Assembly: GCA_002683775.1 (NCBI GenBank)
Contig: NYTT01000052.1
Location: 1 to 5,949, forward strand
DNA: 5,949 bases
From: Flavobacteriales bacterium
Lineage (GTDB): Bacteria; Bacteroidota; Bacteroidia; Flavobacteriales; BACL11
Reading direction: 5' to 3'
Under the pieces are notes generated by a model. The model made no database searches. It saw only the letters and a program-made list of their open reading frames with translations, and was not told the DNA's origin. This document shows, in pieces, positions 1 to 5,949 of this stretch; position 1 is the first letter of the stretch, and each line of letters opens with the position of its first letter. The position numbers and the translations under genes are program-made.

Positions 1-18
1 AACCTTAGTTTAGTTTCA

Positions 19-213
19 TTATATTCCTAACTGTAATTTAATACTTTTTGTATCTGCTTTTGATACATATTCTGTTTTAGTTAGGTTGTGCTTTTGTTTA
101 GTTTCTTTTTTGGTCAAGATGTGAGACTTAAACGCTTGCTTTCTTTTTAATTTTCCAGAGCCGGTTAGTTTAAACCTTTTTTTTGCTCCAGCTTTTGTTT
201 TTATTTTTGGCAT
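19..213 (-). CDS. rpmI: 50S ribosomal protein L35
   Basis: This encodes ribosomal protein L35, a small very basic protein of the large ribosomal subunit. The 64-residue length is normal for the family. It opens with the diagnostic MPKIKTKAGAKKRF, followed by the glycine-serine turn and lysine-rich stretch (residues 17-25) and the conserved SHILTKK segment (residues 30-36). The start is ATG, preceded by an almost pure A/T leader with no Shine-Dalgarno sequence. It begins 5 bp after the infC stop, so the two are almost certainly co-transcribed and perhaps translationally coupled. The infC-rpmI-rplT order is conserved across bacteria, and rplT (L20) is expected just beyond position 1, where only 18 bp remain. 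Nothing is odd about the protein. The identification rests on direct recognition of the sequence and its gene order. Confidence 0.97.
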   Translation of the reverse strand: MPKIKTKAGAKKRFKLTGSGKLKRKQAFKSHILTKKETKQKHNLTKTEYVSKADTKSIKLQLGI

Positions 214-218
214 TTTTT

Positions 219-773
219 TTATTTTTTATTTTTCTTTTTTGGTGCAATAATCATTATCATTTTTTTCCCATCTAGCTTTGGCATTTCTTCAACTACTCCA
301 AATTCTTCAAGAGCTTGTGCTAATTTTAAGAGGAGTATTTGTCCTTGTTCTTTGAAGATGATTGTTCTTCCTCTAAAGAAAACAAATGCTCTTACTTTTG
401 CACCATCTTTAAGAAAACTTTTGGCATGTTTTAATTTAAATTCAAAATCATGATCTCCAGTATTGGGGCCAAACCTTAACTCTTTTATAACAACTTTTTG
501 TGCTTTACTTTGTATTGTTTTTAGTTTCTTTTTCTGATCGTAAATAAATTTCTTGTAATCTATAACTTTACATACAGGCGGATCAACATTTGGTGAGATT
601 TCAACTAGATCTAAATTAAGATTCTTTGCTATTTTTATTGCTTCGTCTAATGAACAAATTTTAGGTTCAACTTTGTCTCCTACCATTCTGACAAATGCTG
701 CTGTTATTTCTCTATTTGTTTTATGTAATTTTTTTGGAATTACTCTACCTCTATATGGTCTTCTAATTGCGAT
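219..773 (-). CDS. infC: Translation initiation factor IF-3, probable AUC start
   Basis: IF-3 binds the 30S subunit, prevents premature 50S joining and checks the start codon and initiator tRNA. With the start chosen here the protein has 184 residues, close to the family norm. The N-terminal domain (to about residue 80) carries LDLVEISPN..PPVCK and the family signature around KVIDYKKFIYDQKKK (about 69-83). A basic helical linker follows, then the C-terminal domain (about 95-180) with KELRFGPNTGDHDFEFKLKHAKSF and VFFRGR. The first in-frame ATG, at 684-686, falls inside the conserved N-terminal domain (MVGD, where relatives have RLVGD). The upstream codons still encode family sequence (AIRRPYRGR and HKTNREITAAFVR) back to an in-frame stop at 789-791, with no ATG, GTG or TTG. 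The ATC at 771-773, giving (M)AIRRPYRGR, is the best start; ATT at 765-767 is the alternative. It lies 11 bp after thrS and 5 bp before rpmI, in the classical operon. Confidence 0.93.
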   Translation of the reverse strand: MAIRRPYRGRVIPKKLHKTNREITAAFVRMVGDKVEPKICSLDEAIKIAKNLNLDLVEISPNVDPPVCKVIDYKKFIYDQKKKLKTIQSKAQKVVIKELRFGPNTGDHDFEFKLKHAKSFLKDGAKVRAFVFFRGRTIIFKEQGQILLLKLAQALEEFGVVEEMPKLDGKKMIMIIAPKKKNKK

Positions 774-784
774 CTTATTATTTT
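765..784 (-). promoter_or_regulatory. Non-canonical infC translation start region
   Basis: On the minus strand the bases after the thrS stop read AAAATAATAAG, then ATC GCA ATT AGA. There is no Shine-Dalgarno motif, only an A-rich leader, as at the other starts in this window. The two candidate initiators are ATC (771-773) and ATT (765-767). In E. coli, infC starts at AUU, and IF-3 represses its own synthesis by discriminating against that codon. The same logic is inferred here but not shown. The ATC is preferred because the resulting (M)AIRR N-terminus resembles what I recall from related proteins. Confidence 0.55.
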
Positions 785-2728
785 TTAATTATTAAACGTT
801 ATTAATTTATCTATTTCTTCATTTATTAAATCTCTAAAATCTGTTGTTAACATGTTTCCTAAATTTTCTCCTCCATGCCTACGAACAGATATGCTTTCTT
901 CATTCTCTTCTCTCTCTCCAACAATGATTATATAAGGCTTTTTAGAAACTTCAGCATCTCTTATTTTTCTTCCTGTAGTTTCAGCTCTAAAATCTATCGG
1001 GCCGCAAATATCGTATTTTTTTAGAAATCTAGATACTTTTTTTGCATAATCATGATATTTTTCACTTATAGGTAAAATAATAAACTGATCTGGTGCAAGC
1101 CATAGAGGGAAATTACCGCTACAATGTTCAATAAGAATTGCGACAAATCTTTCCATTGATCCAAATGGTGCTCTATGGATCATAACTGGTCTATGCTTTT
1201 GGTTATCTGCTCCTGTATATTCTAATTCAAACCTTTCTGGAAGATTATAATCAACTTGGATTGTACCAAGTTGCCACTCTCTAAAGAGCGCATCTTTTAC
1301 CATGAAATCTAGTTTAGGTCCATAAAAGGCTGCCTCACCATATTCAATTACTGTTTCTAGCCCTTTTTCTTTGGCTGCTTCAATTATAGAATTTTCAGCT
1401 TTAGTCCAGTTTTCATCAGAACCAATATATTTTTTTTTATTTTTTGGATCACGCAATGAGATCTGAGCTTTATAGTTAGAAAATCCTAGTGCTTTAAAAA
1501 CATAAAGTACTAGATCAATTACTGCTATAAATTCTTGTTTTACTTGATCTGGTCTTACAAATAAATGTGCATCGTCTTGAGTAAAGCCTCTTACGCGTGT
1601 CAGCCCATGTAATTCTCCAGATTGCTCGTAACGGTAAACTGTCCCAAATTCAGCAAAGCGAACAGGAAGATCTCTATACGAATATTGTTTTGTTTTGTAT
1701 ATCTCGCAATGATGTGGACAGTTCATAGGCTTTAGATAAAACTCTTCTCCTTCGTTAGGAGTTTTTATTGGCTGAAACGAATCTTCTCCATACTTTTCAT
1801 AATGGCCAGAACAAACATATAAGTCCTTATTACCAATGTGTGGGGTAATAACTGGTAAGTATCCTGCAAGAGTTTGTGCTTTTTTAAGAAAATTTTCTAA
1901 TTTTTCTCTTAATTGTGCTCCTTTAGGCAGCCACAATGGTAATCCTTGACCAACTTTTTGTGAAAAGGTAAAAAGTTCCATTTCCTTTCCAAGCTTTCTG
2001 TGGTCTCGTTTCTTCGCTTCTTCTAATAAATCAAGATGAGCTGTAAGCTCTTTTTGTTTTGGGAATGATACTCCATAGATTCGTGTCAATTGTTTTCGCT
2101 TTTCATCTCCTCTCCAATAAGCTCCAGCAATATTTAATAATTTTACTGCTTTTATTTTGCCTGTAGAAGGAATATGTGGGCCTTTACAGAGATCTGTAAA
2201 ATTACCTTGCTTATAGAAAGTTATATCTCCATCTTTTAGCTCATCGAGTAATTCTAATTTATATTCATCTCCCTTTTTATTGAAATAATTTAGCGCATCT
2301 TGCTTTGAAATATAATATCTTTCAAAGGACATTTTTCGAGAAGCTAGTTCTTTCATTTTCTTCTCAATTTTAGGAAATTCTTCTAAAGTAAGAACATGAT
2401 CCCCAAGATCGACATCGTAATAAAACCCATTATCAATAGCAGGGCCTATTCCAAGTTTAACACCTGGGTATAGTGCTTCTAATGCTTCGGCTAAGATGTG
2501 AGCAGAGGAATGCCAGAAACTCATTTTACCTTCATCGTCATTCCAAGTATGAAGAATTAATGATGCGTCTGTATTAATTGGTCGATTAATATCCCATACT
2601 TCCCCATTAACGCTAGCAGACAAGATATTTCTAGCTAATCCTTCAGAAATATCCATTGCAATATCCATTGCTGATATTCCTGAATTTACATTTTTAATGC
2701 TTCCGTCTGGTAAGGTAATATTAATCAT
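785..2728 (-). CDS. thrS: Threonyl-tRNA synthetase
   Basis: This is the class II synthetase that charges tRNA-Thr with threonine in the cytoplasm. At 647 residues it is full length. In order it has an N-terminal TGS domain (about 1-61) and an editing domain (about 65-225) that removes mischarged serine. The editing site shows H73 and H77 in HSSAH plus C181 and H185 in CKGPH, all intact. The catalytic core (about 245-540) has the three expected zinc ligands: C337 in KPMNCPHH, H388 in DDAHLF and H518 in MIHRAPFGSMERF. Motif 2 lies around RYEQSGELHGLTRVRGF (366-382), and R527 is the motif 3 arginine. The anticodon-binding domain occupies about 545-640. The ATG start begins the TGS domain directly (MINITLPDGS). 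A candidate promoter lies 17 nt upstream. It is probably the first gene of the thrS-infC-rpmI transcript. The short leader leaves no room for a tRNA-like operator of the E. coli type. Confidence 0.98.
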   Translation of the reverse strand: MINITLPDGSIKNVNSGISAMDIAMDISEGLARNILSASVNGEVWDINRPINTDASLILHTWNDDEGKMSFWHSSAHILAEALEALYPGVKLGIGPAIDNGFYYDVDLGDHVLTLEEFPKIEKKMKELASRKMSFERYYISKQDALNYFNKKGDEYKLELLDELKDGDITFYKQGNFTDLCKGPHIPSTGKIKAVKLLNIAGAYWRGDEKRKQLTRIYGVSFPKQKELTAHLDLLEEAKKRDHRKLGKEMELFTFSQKVGQGLPLWLPKGAQLREKLENFLKKAQTLAGYLPVITPHIGNKDLYVCSGHYEKYGEDSFQPIKTPNEGEEFYLKPMNCPHHCEIYKTKQYSYRDLPVRFAEFGTVYRYEQSGELHGLTRVRGFTQDDAHLFVRPDQVKQEFIAVIDLVLYVFKALGFSNYKAQISLRDPKNKKKYIGSDENWTKAENSIIEAAKEKGLETVIEYGEAAFYGPKLDFMVKDALFREWQLGTIQVDYNLPERFELEYTGADNQKHRPVMIHRAPFGSMERFVAILIEHCSGNFPLWLAPDQFIILPISEKYHDYAKKVSRFLKKYDICGPIDFRAETTGRKIRDAEVSKKPYIIIVGEREENEESISVRRHGGENLGNMLTTDFRDLINEEIDKLITFNN

Positions 2729-2745
2729 AAAAAATTTTTAATTTA

Positions 2746-2753
2746 CAAATATA
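2746..2753 (-). promoter_or_regulatory. Candidate Bacteroidota-type -7 element for thrS operon
   Basis: The minus strand reads TATATTTG, an exact match to the TAnnTTTG -7 consensus of Bacteroidota housekeeping promoters. It ends 17 nt before the thrS ATG, implying a leader of roughly ten nucleotides. I do not see a convincing -33 TTTG about 19-20 nt further upstream. In DNA this AT-rich, a match in a 143-bp gap has a chance probability of roughly one in ten by my estimate. Its position just before the start codon, repeated at the carboxylase gene, raises the likelihood that it is real. Confidence 0.45.
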
Positions 2754-2871
2754 GTAAGTAGATTTTATTTTAAGATGTATACTTTGACTAATATTATAAT
2801 TTCTAAAAGTGTAATACAAAAATTCTCATTACAACATATCATCTGTAGTATAATTAAAATATAAGCAGACT

Positions 2872-4500
2872 TCAGCTTTGTATTATGCCAGGGTTATATG
2901 CTTTTGTAATTGGAGCATTATTTGCTGCATTAATCCCCATCGAAATTACTTGTCTAGTTTGAGTAGGATCAATAATAGCATCTATCCACAGCCTAGATGC
3001 TGCATAAAATGGAGAGGTTTGCTCTTTATATTTCTTTGTAATGGTATCTAATAGTTTTCTCTCATTTTGCTCATTAATTTCTTCGCCTTTATTTTTTAAT
3101 GATGCTTTTTCAATCTGTAATAAAACTTTAGCGGCTTGTTCTCCTCCCATAACAGCTATTTCTGCTGTTGGCCATGCTACAATTAGTCTTGGGTCATATG
3201 CTTTTCCACACATTGCATAGTTACCTGCTCCATAAGAGTTTCCTACAATTACCGTGAATTTTGGTACAACAGAATTTGCCATAGCATTTACCATTTTAGC
3301 ACCATCTTTAATTATACCACCGTGTTCCGATTTAGAACCAACCATAAATCCATTCACGTCTTGAAGAAAAACTAAAGGTATTTTCTTTTGATTACAATTT
3401 GCAATAAATCTAGCTGCCTTGTCAGCTGAATCAGAGTAAATAACTCCACCAAATTGAATTTCACCTTTTTTATCTTTTATTATTTCTCGCTGATTAGCTA
3501 CAATACCAACTGCCCAGCCATCAATTCTGGCATAGCCACAAATTATTGTTTTTCCATATCCTTCTTTATATTCATCAAAATCTGAATTGTCTGAAAGACG
3601 TTTAATTATACTTTTCATGTTATATGGTTTTGCTCTATTTCTGTGAACTATACCATAAATCTCTTTTTCATTCATTTTTGGATTTACTGGTTTATCTCTA
3701 TTAAAACCAGCCTTTTCATTACTTCCAATTTTATTTATAATGTTTCGTATCTTATCTAATGCATCCTTATCATTTTTTGCTTTATAATCGGTAACACCAG
3801 ATATTTCGCAATGTGTTGAAGCTCCCCCCAAAGTTTCGTTATCAATAATTTCACCAATCGCAGCTTTTACAAGGTAACTTCCAGCAAGAAAAATCGATCC
3901 TGTTTTATTTACTATAAGTGCTTCGTCACTCATAATTGGTAAATATGCACCTCCTGCAACACATGCTCCCATAACAGCAGAAATTTGTGTAATACCCATT
4001 GAACTCATCTTTGCATTATTACGGAAAATTCTTCCAAAATGTTCTTTGTCAGGAAATATTTCATCTTGCATAGGAAGAAAAACACCAGCACTATCAACTA
4101 GGTAAATTATTGGCAGTCTATTTTCCATTGCAATTTCTTGCATTCTTAAATTCTTTTTAGCTGTAATTGGAAACCAAGCTCCTGCTTTAACAGTTGCATC
4201 ATTTGCAATTACAACACATTGCCTGTTGCTTACAAATGTGATTCCGGCAACTACACCAGCTGATGGGCATCCACCATATTCTTTATACATCCCATCACCA
4301 GCAAAAGAACCTATCTCTAAAAAGTCTACATTGTTGTCTTTTAAGTAATCAATTCGTTCTCTTGCAGTAAGCTTGCCTTTCTCGTGTTGTTTTTTAATTT
4401 TATTCTTTCCTCCTCCCAAACAAATATTGGCATGCTTTCTTTTCATTTCAGAGATAAGTAATCTCATACTATCATCATTTTTATTAAATTCTAAGTCCAC
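2872..4500 (-). CDS. Acyl-CoA carboxylase beta (carboxyltransferase) subunit, methylcrotonyl-CoA type
   Basis: This is the carboxyltransferase subunit of a biotin-dependent acyl-CoA carboxylase, moving CO2 from carboxybiotin on a separate alpha subunit to an acyl-CoA. The 542 residues form the two crotonase-like halves: an N-domain (about 25-290) with the oxyanion-type loop GACVAGGAY (178-186), and a C-domain (about 300-540) with GNSYGAGNYAM (420-430). The motifs FLQDVNGFMVG (378-388) and WPTAEIAVMGGEQAA (443-457) favour the methylcrotonyl/geranyl-CoA carboxylase branch over propionyl-CoA or acetyl-CoA carboxylase. Substrate is therefore inferred, with 3-methylcrotonyl-CoA (leucine breakdown) the first guess. 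The start codon is GTG: an in-frame stop lies at 4513-4515, no ATG intervenes, and MDLEFNKND matches the N-terminus I recall from flavobacterial relatives. No biotin carboxylase/carrier subunit is in the window. Gaps of 71 and 143 bp to its neighbours suggest a separate transcript. Confidence 0.92.
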   Translation of the reverse strand: MDLEFNKNDDSMRLLISEMKRKHANICLGGGKNKIKKQHEKGKLTARERIDYLKDNNVDFLEIGSFAGDGMYKEYGGCPSAGVVAGITFVSNRQCVVIANDATVKAGAWFPITAKKNLRMQEIAMENRLPIIYLVDSAGVFLPMQDEIFPDKEHFGRIFRNNAKMSSMGITQISAVMGACVAGGAYLPIMSDEALIVNKTGSIFLAGSYLVKAAIGEIIDNETLGGASTHCEISGVTDYKAKNDKDALDKIRNIINKIGSNEKAGFNRDKPVNPKMNEKEIYGIVHRNRAKPYNMKSIIKRLSDNSDFDEYKEGYGKTIICGYARIDGWAVGIVANQREIIKDKKGEIQFGGVIYSDSADKAARFIANCNQKKIPLVFLQDVNGFMVGSKSEHGGIIKDGAKMVNAMANSVVPKFTVIVGNSYGAGNYAMCGKAYDPRLIVAWPTAEIAVMGGEQAAKVLLQIEKASLKNKGEEINEQNERKLLDTITKKYKEQTSPFYAASRLWIDAIIDPTQTRQVISMGINAANNAPITKAYNPGIIQS

Positions 4501-4513
4501 TATGTTTTTTTTT

Positions 4514-4521
4514 CAAAAATA
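4514..4521 (-). promoter_or_regulatory. Candidate Bacteroidota-type -7 element for carboxylase gene
   Basis: The minus strand reads TATTTTTG, an exact fit to TAnnTTTG, ending 13 nt before the GTG start of the carboxylase gene. It is followed at once by nine consecutive A residues, where transcription would begin. No clear -33 TTTG is visible upstream. The placement mirrors the element before thrS, which is the main support; AT-rich composition makes an isolated match weak evidence. Confidence 0.42.
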
Positions 4522-4565
4522 AATAAATGAAATTATAAATTGTATTATTAGGCTCTACTTATCAG

Positions 4566-4588
4566 AAAAAATTAGATATTAATCTTAA
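4566..4588 (-). terminator. Weak intrinsic terminator candidate after the WbqC-like gene
   Basis: At the end of the WbqC-like gene the minus strand reads TTAAGAT-TAAT-ATCTAA followed by six T residues. This gives a six-pair stem with one bulged A and a four-base loop, overlapping the stop codon. The stem has only one G-C pair, so it would be weak. Support comes mainly from the T-run and from the promoter-like element 45 bp further on, which together suggest a transcript boundary. Confidence 0.22.
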
Positions 4589-5189
4589 TTTGTAATTGTT
4601 GAAGATAATCTAAACTTTCTGGGCCCATGTTGAAAAGTAAGTCAATTATTGATAAATTATTAATAAACTTATGTTTTTCCATAAATACTTGATCATAACT
4701 TATAGTATTTATCTTTACAGCATTATTATCTCTGAGATCAGTAAAATCGCCTGTTCTTTTATAAATCGAATTGTAGGTTATTTTAGATTTTATTTTTAAT
4801 AATGCTAAAATTTCTTTTTGTAGATTATTATTAAAATCAATGAGATATTCTTCTTCTTTTAGAAAATATGGCTTCAATTTATCTTTATAGTACTCAAAAA
4901 ATGGGGAGGAATTATAAGACGAAACAATTGACTTCCAATGATTTTTTTGCCAATTTTCTGCATATGATATTTTAATTTTTGAGATTTTTGTTTTTGTTTT
5001 TGTTTTACGATTTACAGGTATTGATAAGCTTAGCCTACCATTTGTATTCATTATGTCACACCTATTTCTAATACTTTTTTTTATAAAATGCTCATGATAT
5101 TCGATCATACTATTGTTTTGTTTTAATAGTATAGCATAGTAGCTAATTGGAGCTAAATATGCTGTCGATAAGAGAGGGTTATTTAACAC
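4572..5189 (-). CDS. WbqC-like family protein
   Basis: This 205-residue protein belongs to the WbqC-like family. The family is named after an O-antigen cluster gene and its biochemical role is not established. Recognisable blocks are the N-terminal LLSTAYLAPISYYA (6-19), RNRCDIMNTNG..LSIPV (41-59), NWQKNHWKSIVSSYNSSPFFEYY (79-101) and the C-terminal NLSIIDLLFNMGPES (178-192). There is no signal peptide or membrane segment, so it is probably cytoplasmic. The start taken is GTG at 5187-5189: an in-frame stop lies at 5211-5213 with no ATG between, and a later start would remove the conserved N-terminal block. That start overlaps the 3' end of lepB by 11 nt, which suggests translational coupling and matches the lepB-wbqC pairing I recall from flavobacteria. 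A Lys-Thr repeat at residues 62-68 sits in a probable loop. The family call is strong; the function is unknown. Confidence 0.85.
   Translation of the reverse strand: MLNNPLLSTAYLAPISYYAILLKQNNSMIEYHEHFIKKSIRNRCDIMNTNGRLSLSIPVNRKTKTKTKISKIKISYAENWQKNHWKSIVSSYNSSPFFEYYKDKLKPYFLKEEEYLIDFNNNLQKEILALLKIKSKITYNSIYKRTGDFTDLRDNNAVKINTISYDQVFMEKHKFINNLSIIDLLFNMGPESLDYLQQLQIKINI
4985..5006 (-). repeat. Hexanucleotide simple repeat encoding Lys-Thr
   Basis: On the plus strand TTTTTG occurs three times in tandem, followed by TTTT. On the coding strand this is alternating AAA and ACA codons giving KTKTKTK, residues 62-68 of the WbqC-like protein. Because the unit is 6 bp, gain or loss of copies would keep the frame and only change loop length. 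Confidence 0.7.
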
Positions 5190-5949
5190 TAGTGAATAAA
5201 CGGTTCCATCTTATTTTCTTTAGCCCTTTGGCATTTTTATCCCAGCTCATCCAGATAAAAAGTGCTTTTCCTACTATGTGATCTTCAGGAACAAATCCCC
5301 AAAATCTACTATCTGCTGAATTATGACGATTATCACCCATCATCCAGTAATAATTCATTTTGAAAATATAATTTTCAGAAAGTTTGTCGTTAATATAAAT
5401 TTGATTATCAATAATTTCAAGTTTATTGTTTTCATATCTTTCGATGATATCTTGATAAATTAATAAATTAGTTATCGTTAGATCTATCTTTTCACCAGCT
5501 TGTGGTATTTTAATAGGACCGAAATTATCTATGTTCCAAGCGTAATTTTCATTGTGAGGGAAAATATAATTTGCAAAAACCCCTTTTTTTTCTACTTTTC
5601 TTGTTATTGAGCTAATATTTGAGAAACTTGCTAATGCATCACGATTTTCATTTGTTAATGATAAGTTGTATTCATTCCTATTACGTCCAAGCCCTCCTTC
5701 TGTGATATCATATTTTTCACGCAGAATATTTGGGTTTAATCCAGTGCCATTTGTCTTAAGTTTGTAGTGCCATTGATTCTTAACTCCTTTTAACAATTCT
5801 TGTGCTTCACCATTAACTATTAATTCTGATTCAGTTAGCTCTAATATGTCACCAGGAATACCAACACATCTTTTGACATAGTTTTCTTTTTTGTCAATTG
5901 GCCGGCCGAGCTTCTCAGCCGGCCAATTAAAGACCACACAATCATTTCT
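5179..5949 (-). CDS. lepB: Signal peptidase I, 5' end beyond the window
   Basis: Signal peptidase I is a membrane-anchored serine protease with a Ser/Lys dyad that cleaves signal peptides from proteins leaving through Sec or Tat. The last 256 codons are visible and the frame stays open to the window edge. The first residues, RNDCVVFNWPAE, are a conserved internal block, so the GTG at 5935-5937 is not the start. The catalytic lysine is visible residue 26 in VKRCVGIPGD. Box E is intact as GDNRHNSADSRFWGFVP (205-221). The N-terminal membrane helices and the nucleophilic serine box must lie upstream, outside the window. The stretch of nearly 180 residues between lysine and box E is longer than in E. 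coli, as in the long-form Bacteroidota enzymes. A GC-rich inverted repeat underlies visible residues 8-19. The stop overlaps the next gene by 11 nt. Confidence 0.95.
   Translation of the reverse strand, partial: RNDCVVFNWPAEKLGRPIDKKENYVKRCVGIPGDILELTESELIVNGEAQELLKGVKNQWHYKLKTNGTGLNPNILREKYDITEGGLGRNRNEYNLSLTNENRDALASFSNISSITRKVEKKGVFANYIFPHNENYAWNIDNFGPIKIPQAGEKIDLTITNLLIYQDIIERYENNKLEIIDNQIYINDKLSENYIFKMNYYWMMGDNRHNSADSRFWGFVPEDHIVGKALFIWMSWDKNAKGLKKIRWNRLFTSVK
5896..5928. repeat. GC-rich perfect inverted repeat inside lepB
   Basis: AATTGGCCGGC (5896-5906) is matched exactly by its reverse complement GCCGGCCAATT (5918-5928). Inside the 11-base spacer, GAG (5908-5910) can pair with CTC (5914-5916) after one C/A mismatch, leaving a CTT loop, so nearly the whole 33 bp can fold. 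The element is far richer in G+C than anything around it. No T-run follows on either strand, so it is not a standard terminator. It lies in frame within lepB, encoding NWPAEKLGRPID. Confidence 0.85.

Noticed and set aside
1..18. Start of rplT
   Set aside because: Expected from gene order, but the remaining 18 bp contain no start codon that could be assigned to it.
219..686. infC starting at the ATG at 684-686 (155 aa)
   Set aside because: The upstream in-frame codons encode conserved IF-3 N-terminal residues, so this start truncates the N-terminal domain.
2784..2800. Plus-strand TTGACT and TATAAT resembling a sigma70 promoter
   Set aside because: The spacer is only 5 bp instead of about 17, and no plus-strand gene follows.
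2810..2833. Inverted repeat TGTAAT - 12 nt - ATTACA in the gap upstream of thrS
   Set aside because: Six-base arms with one G-C pair are expected by chance in AT-rich DNA; no further pairing and no T-run to make a terminator.
2729..2871. A tRNA-Thr-like operator or T-box upstream of thrS
   Set aside because: No conserved T-box sequence or stable anticodon-like hairpin is visible; the ACTTT/AAAGT pairing has a 21-nt loop and is too weak.
2852..2878. Terminator-like hairpin AAGC/GCTT at the 3' end of the carboxylase gene
   Set aside because: Only four continuous base pairs and a poor downstream tract (ATATTTT) on the coding strand.
3823..3828. Run of six C (six G on the coding strand) in the carboxylase gene as a phase-variation tract
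   Set aside because: The run is short and encodes the conserved LGGA of the family, so ordinary coding constraint explains it.
5935..5937. GTG as the start of lepB
   Set aside because: The frame is open to the window edge, the upstream residues RNDC fit the conserved block, and the membrane anchor and catalytic serine must lie further upstream.

Overview
The window is an AT-rich bacterial chromosome segment in which every recognisable gene lies on the minus strand, so transcription runs from high to low coordinates. The proteins point to Bacteroidota, most likely a flavobacterium-like lineage. Three things support this: the IF-3 has the family's 'VFFRGR..IFKEQGQ' type of C-terminal domain; a long-form signal peptidase I sits directly before a WbqC-like gene, an arrangement I recall from flavobacteria; and no start codon has a Shine-Dalgarno sequence, while two genes carry a TAnnTTTG match just upstream. 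Genus cannot be decided from this window.

In transcription order the layout is as follows. (1) lepB, signal peptidase I, is cut by the right-hand window edge and lacks its N-terminus. Its stop overlaps the GTG start of a WbqC-like gene by 11 nt. (2) After a 71-bp gap with a weak terminator candidate and a TAnnTTTG element comes a 542-aa biotin-dependent acyl-CoA carboxylase beta (carboxyltransferase) subunit of methylcrotonyl-CoA carboxylase type, starting at GTG. (3) After a 143-bp gap with a second TAnnTTTG element comes the conserved translation cluster thrS - infC - rpmI, with gaps of 11 and 5 bp. rplT would be expected next but lies beyond position 1.

Functionally, thrS, infC and rpmI supply threonyl-tRNA synthetase, initiation factor 3 and ribosomal protein L35. 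lepB removes signal peptides from exported proteins. The carboxylase subunit belongs to acyl-CoA (probably leucine/isoprenoid) metabolism, with its biotin-carrying partner encoded elsewhere. The role of the WbqC-like protein is unknown.

I see no mobile element, CRISPR array, RNA gene or defence-type system; this is mainly ordinary core genome. The points most worth checking are the infC reading frame, which has no ATG, GTG or TTG start and probably begins at AUC, and a perfect GC-rich 11-bp inverted repeat inside the otherwise AT-rich lepB coding sequence. No gene-free stretch exceeds 143 bp.
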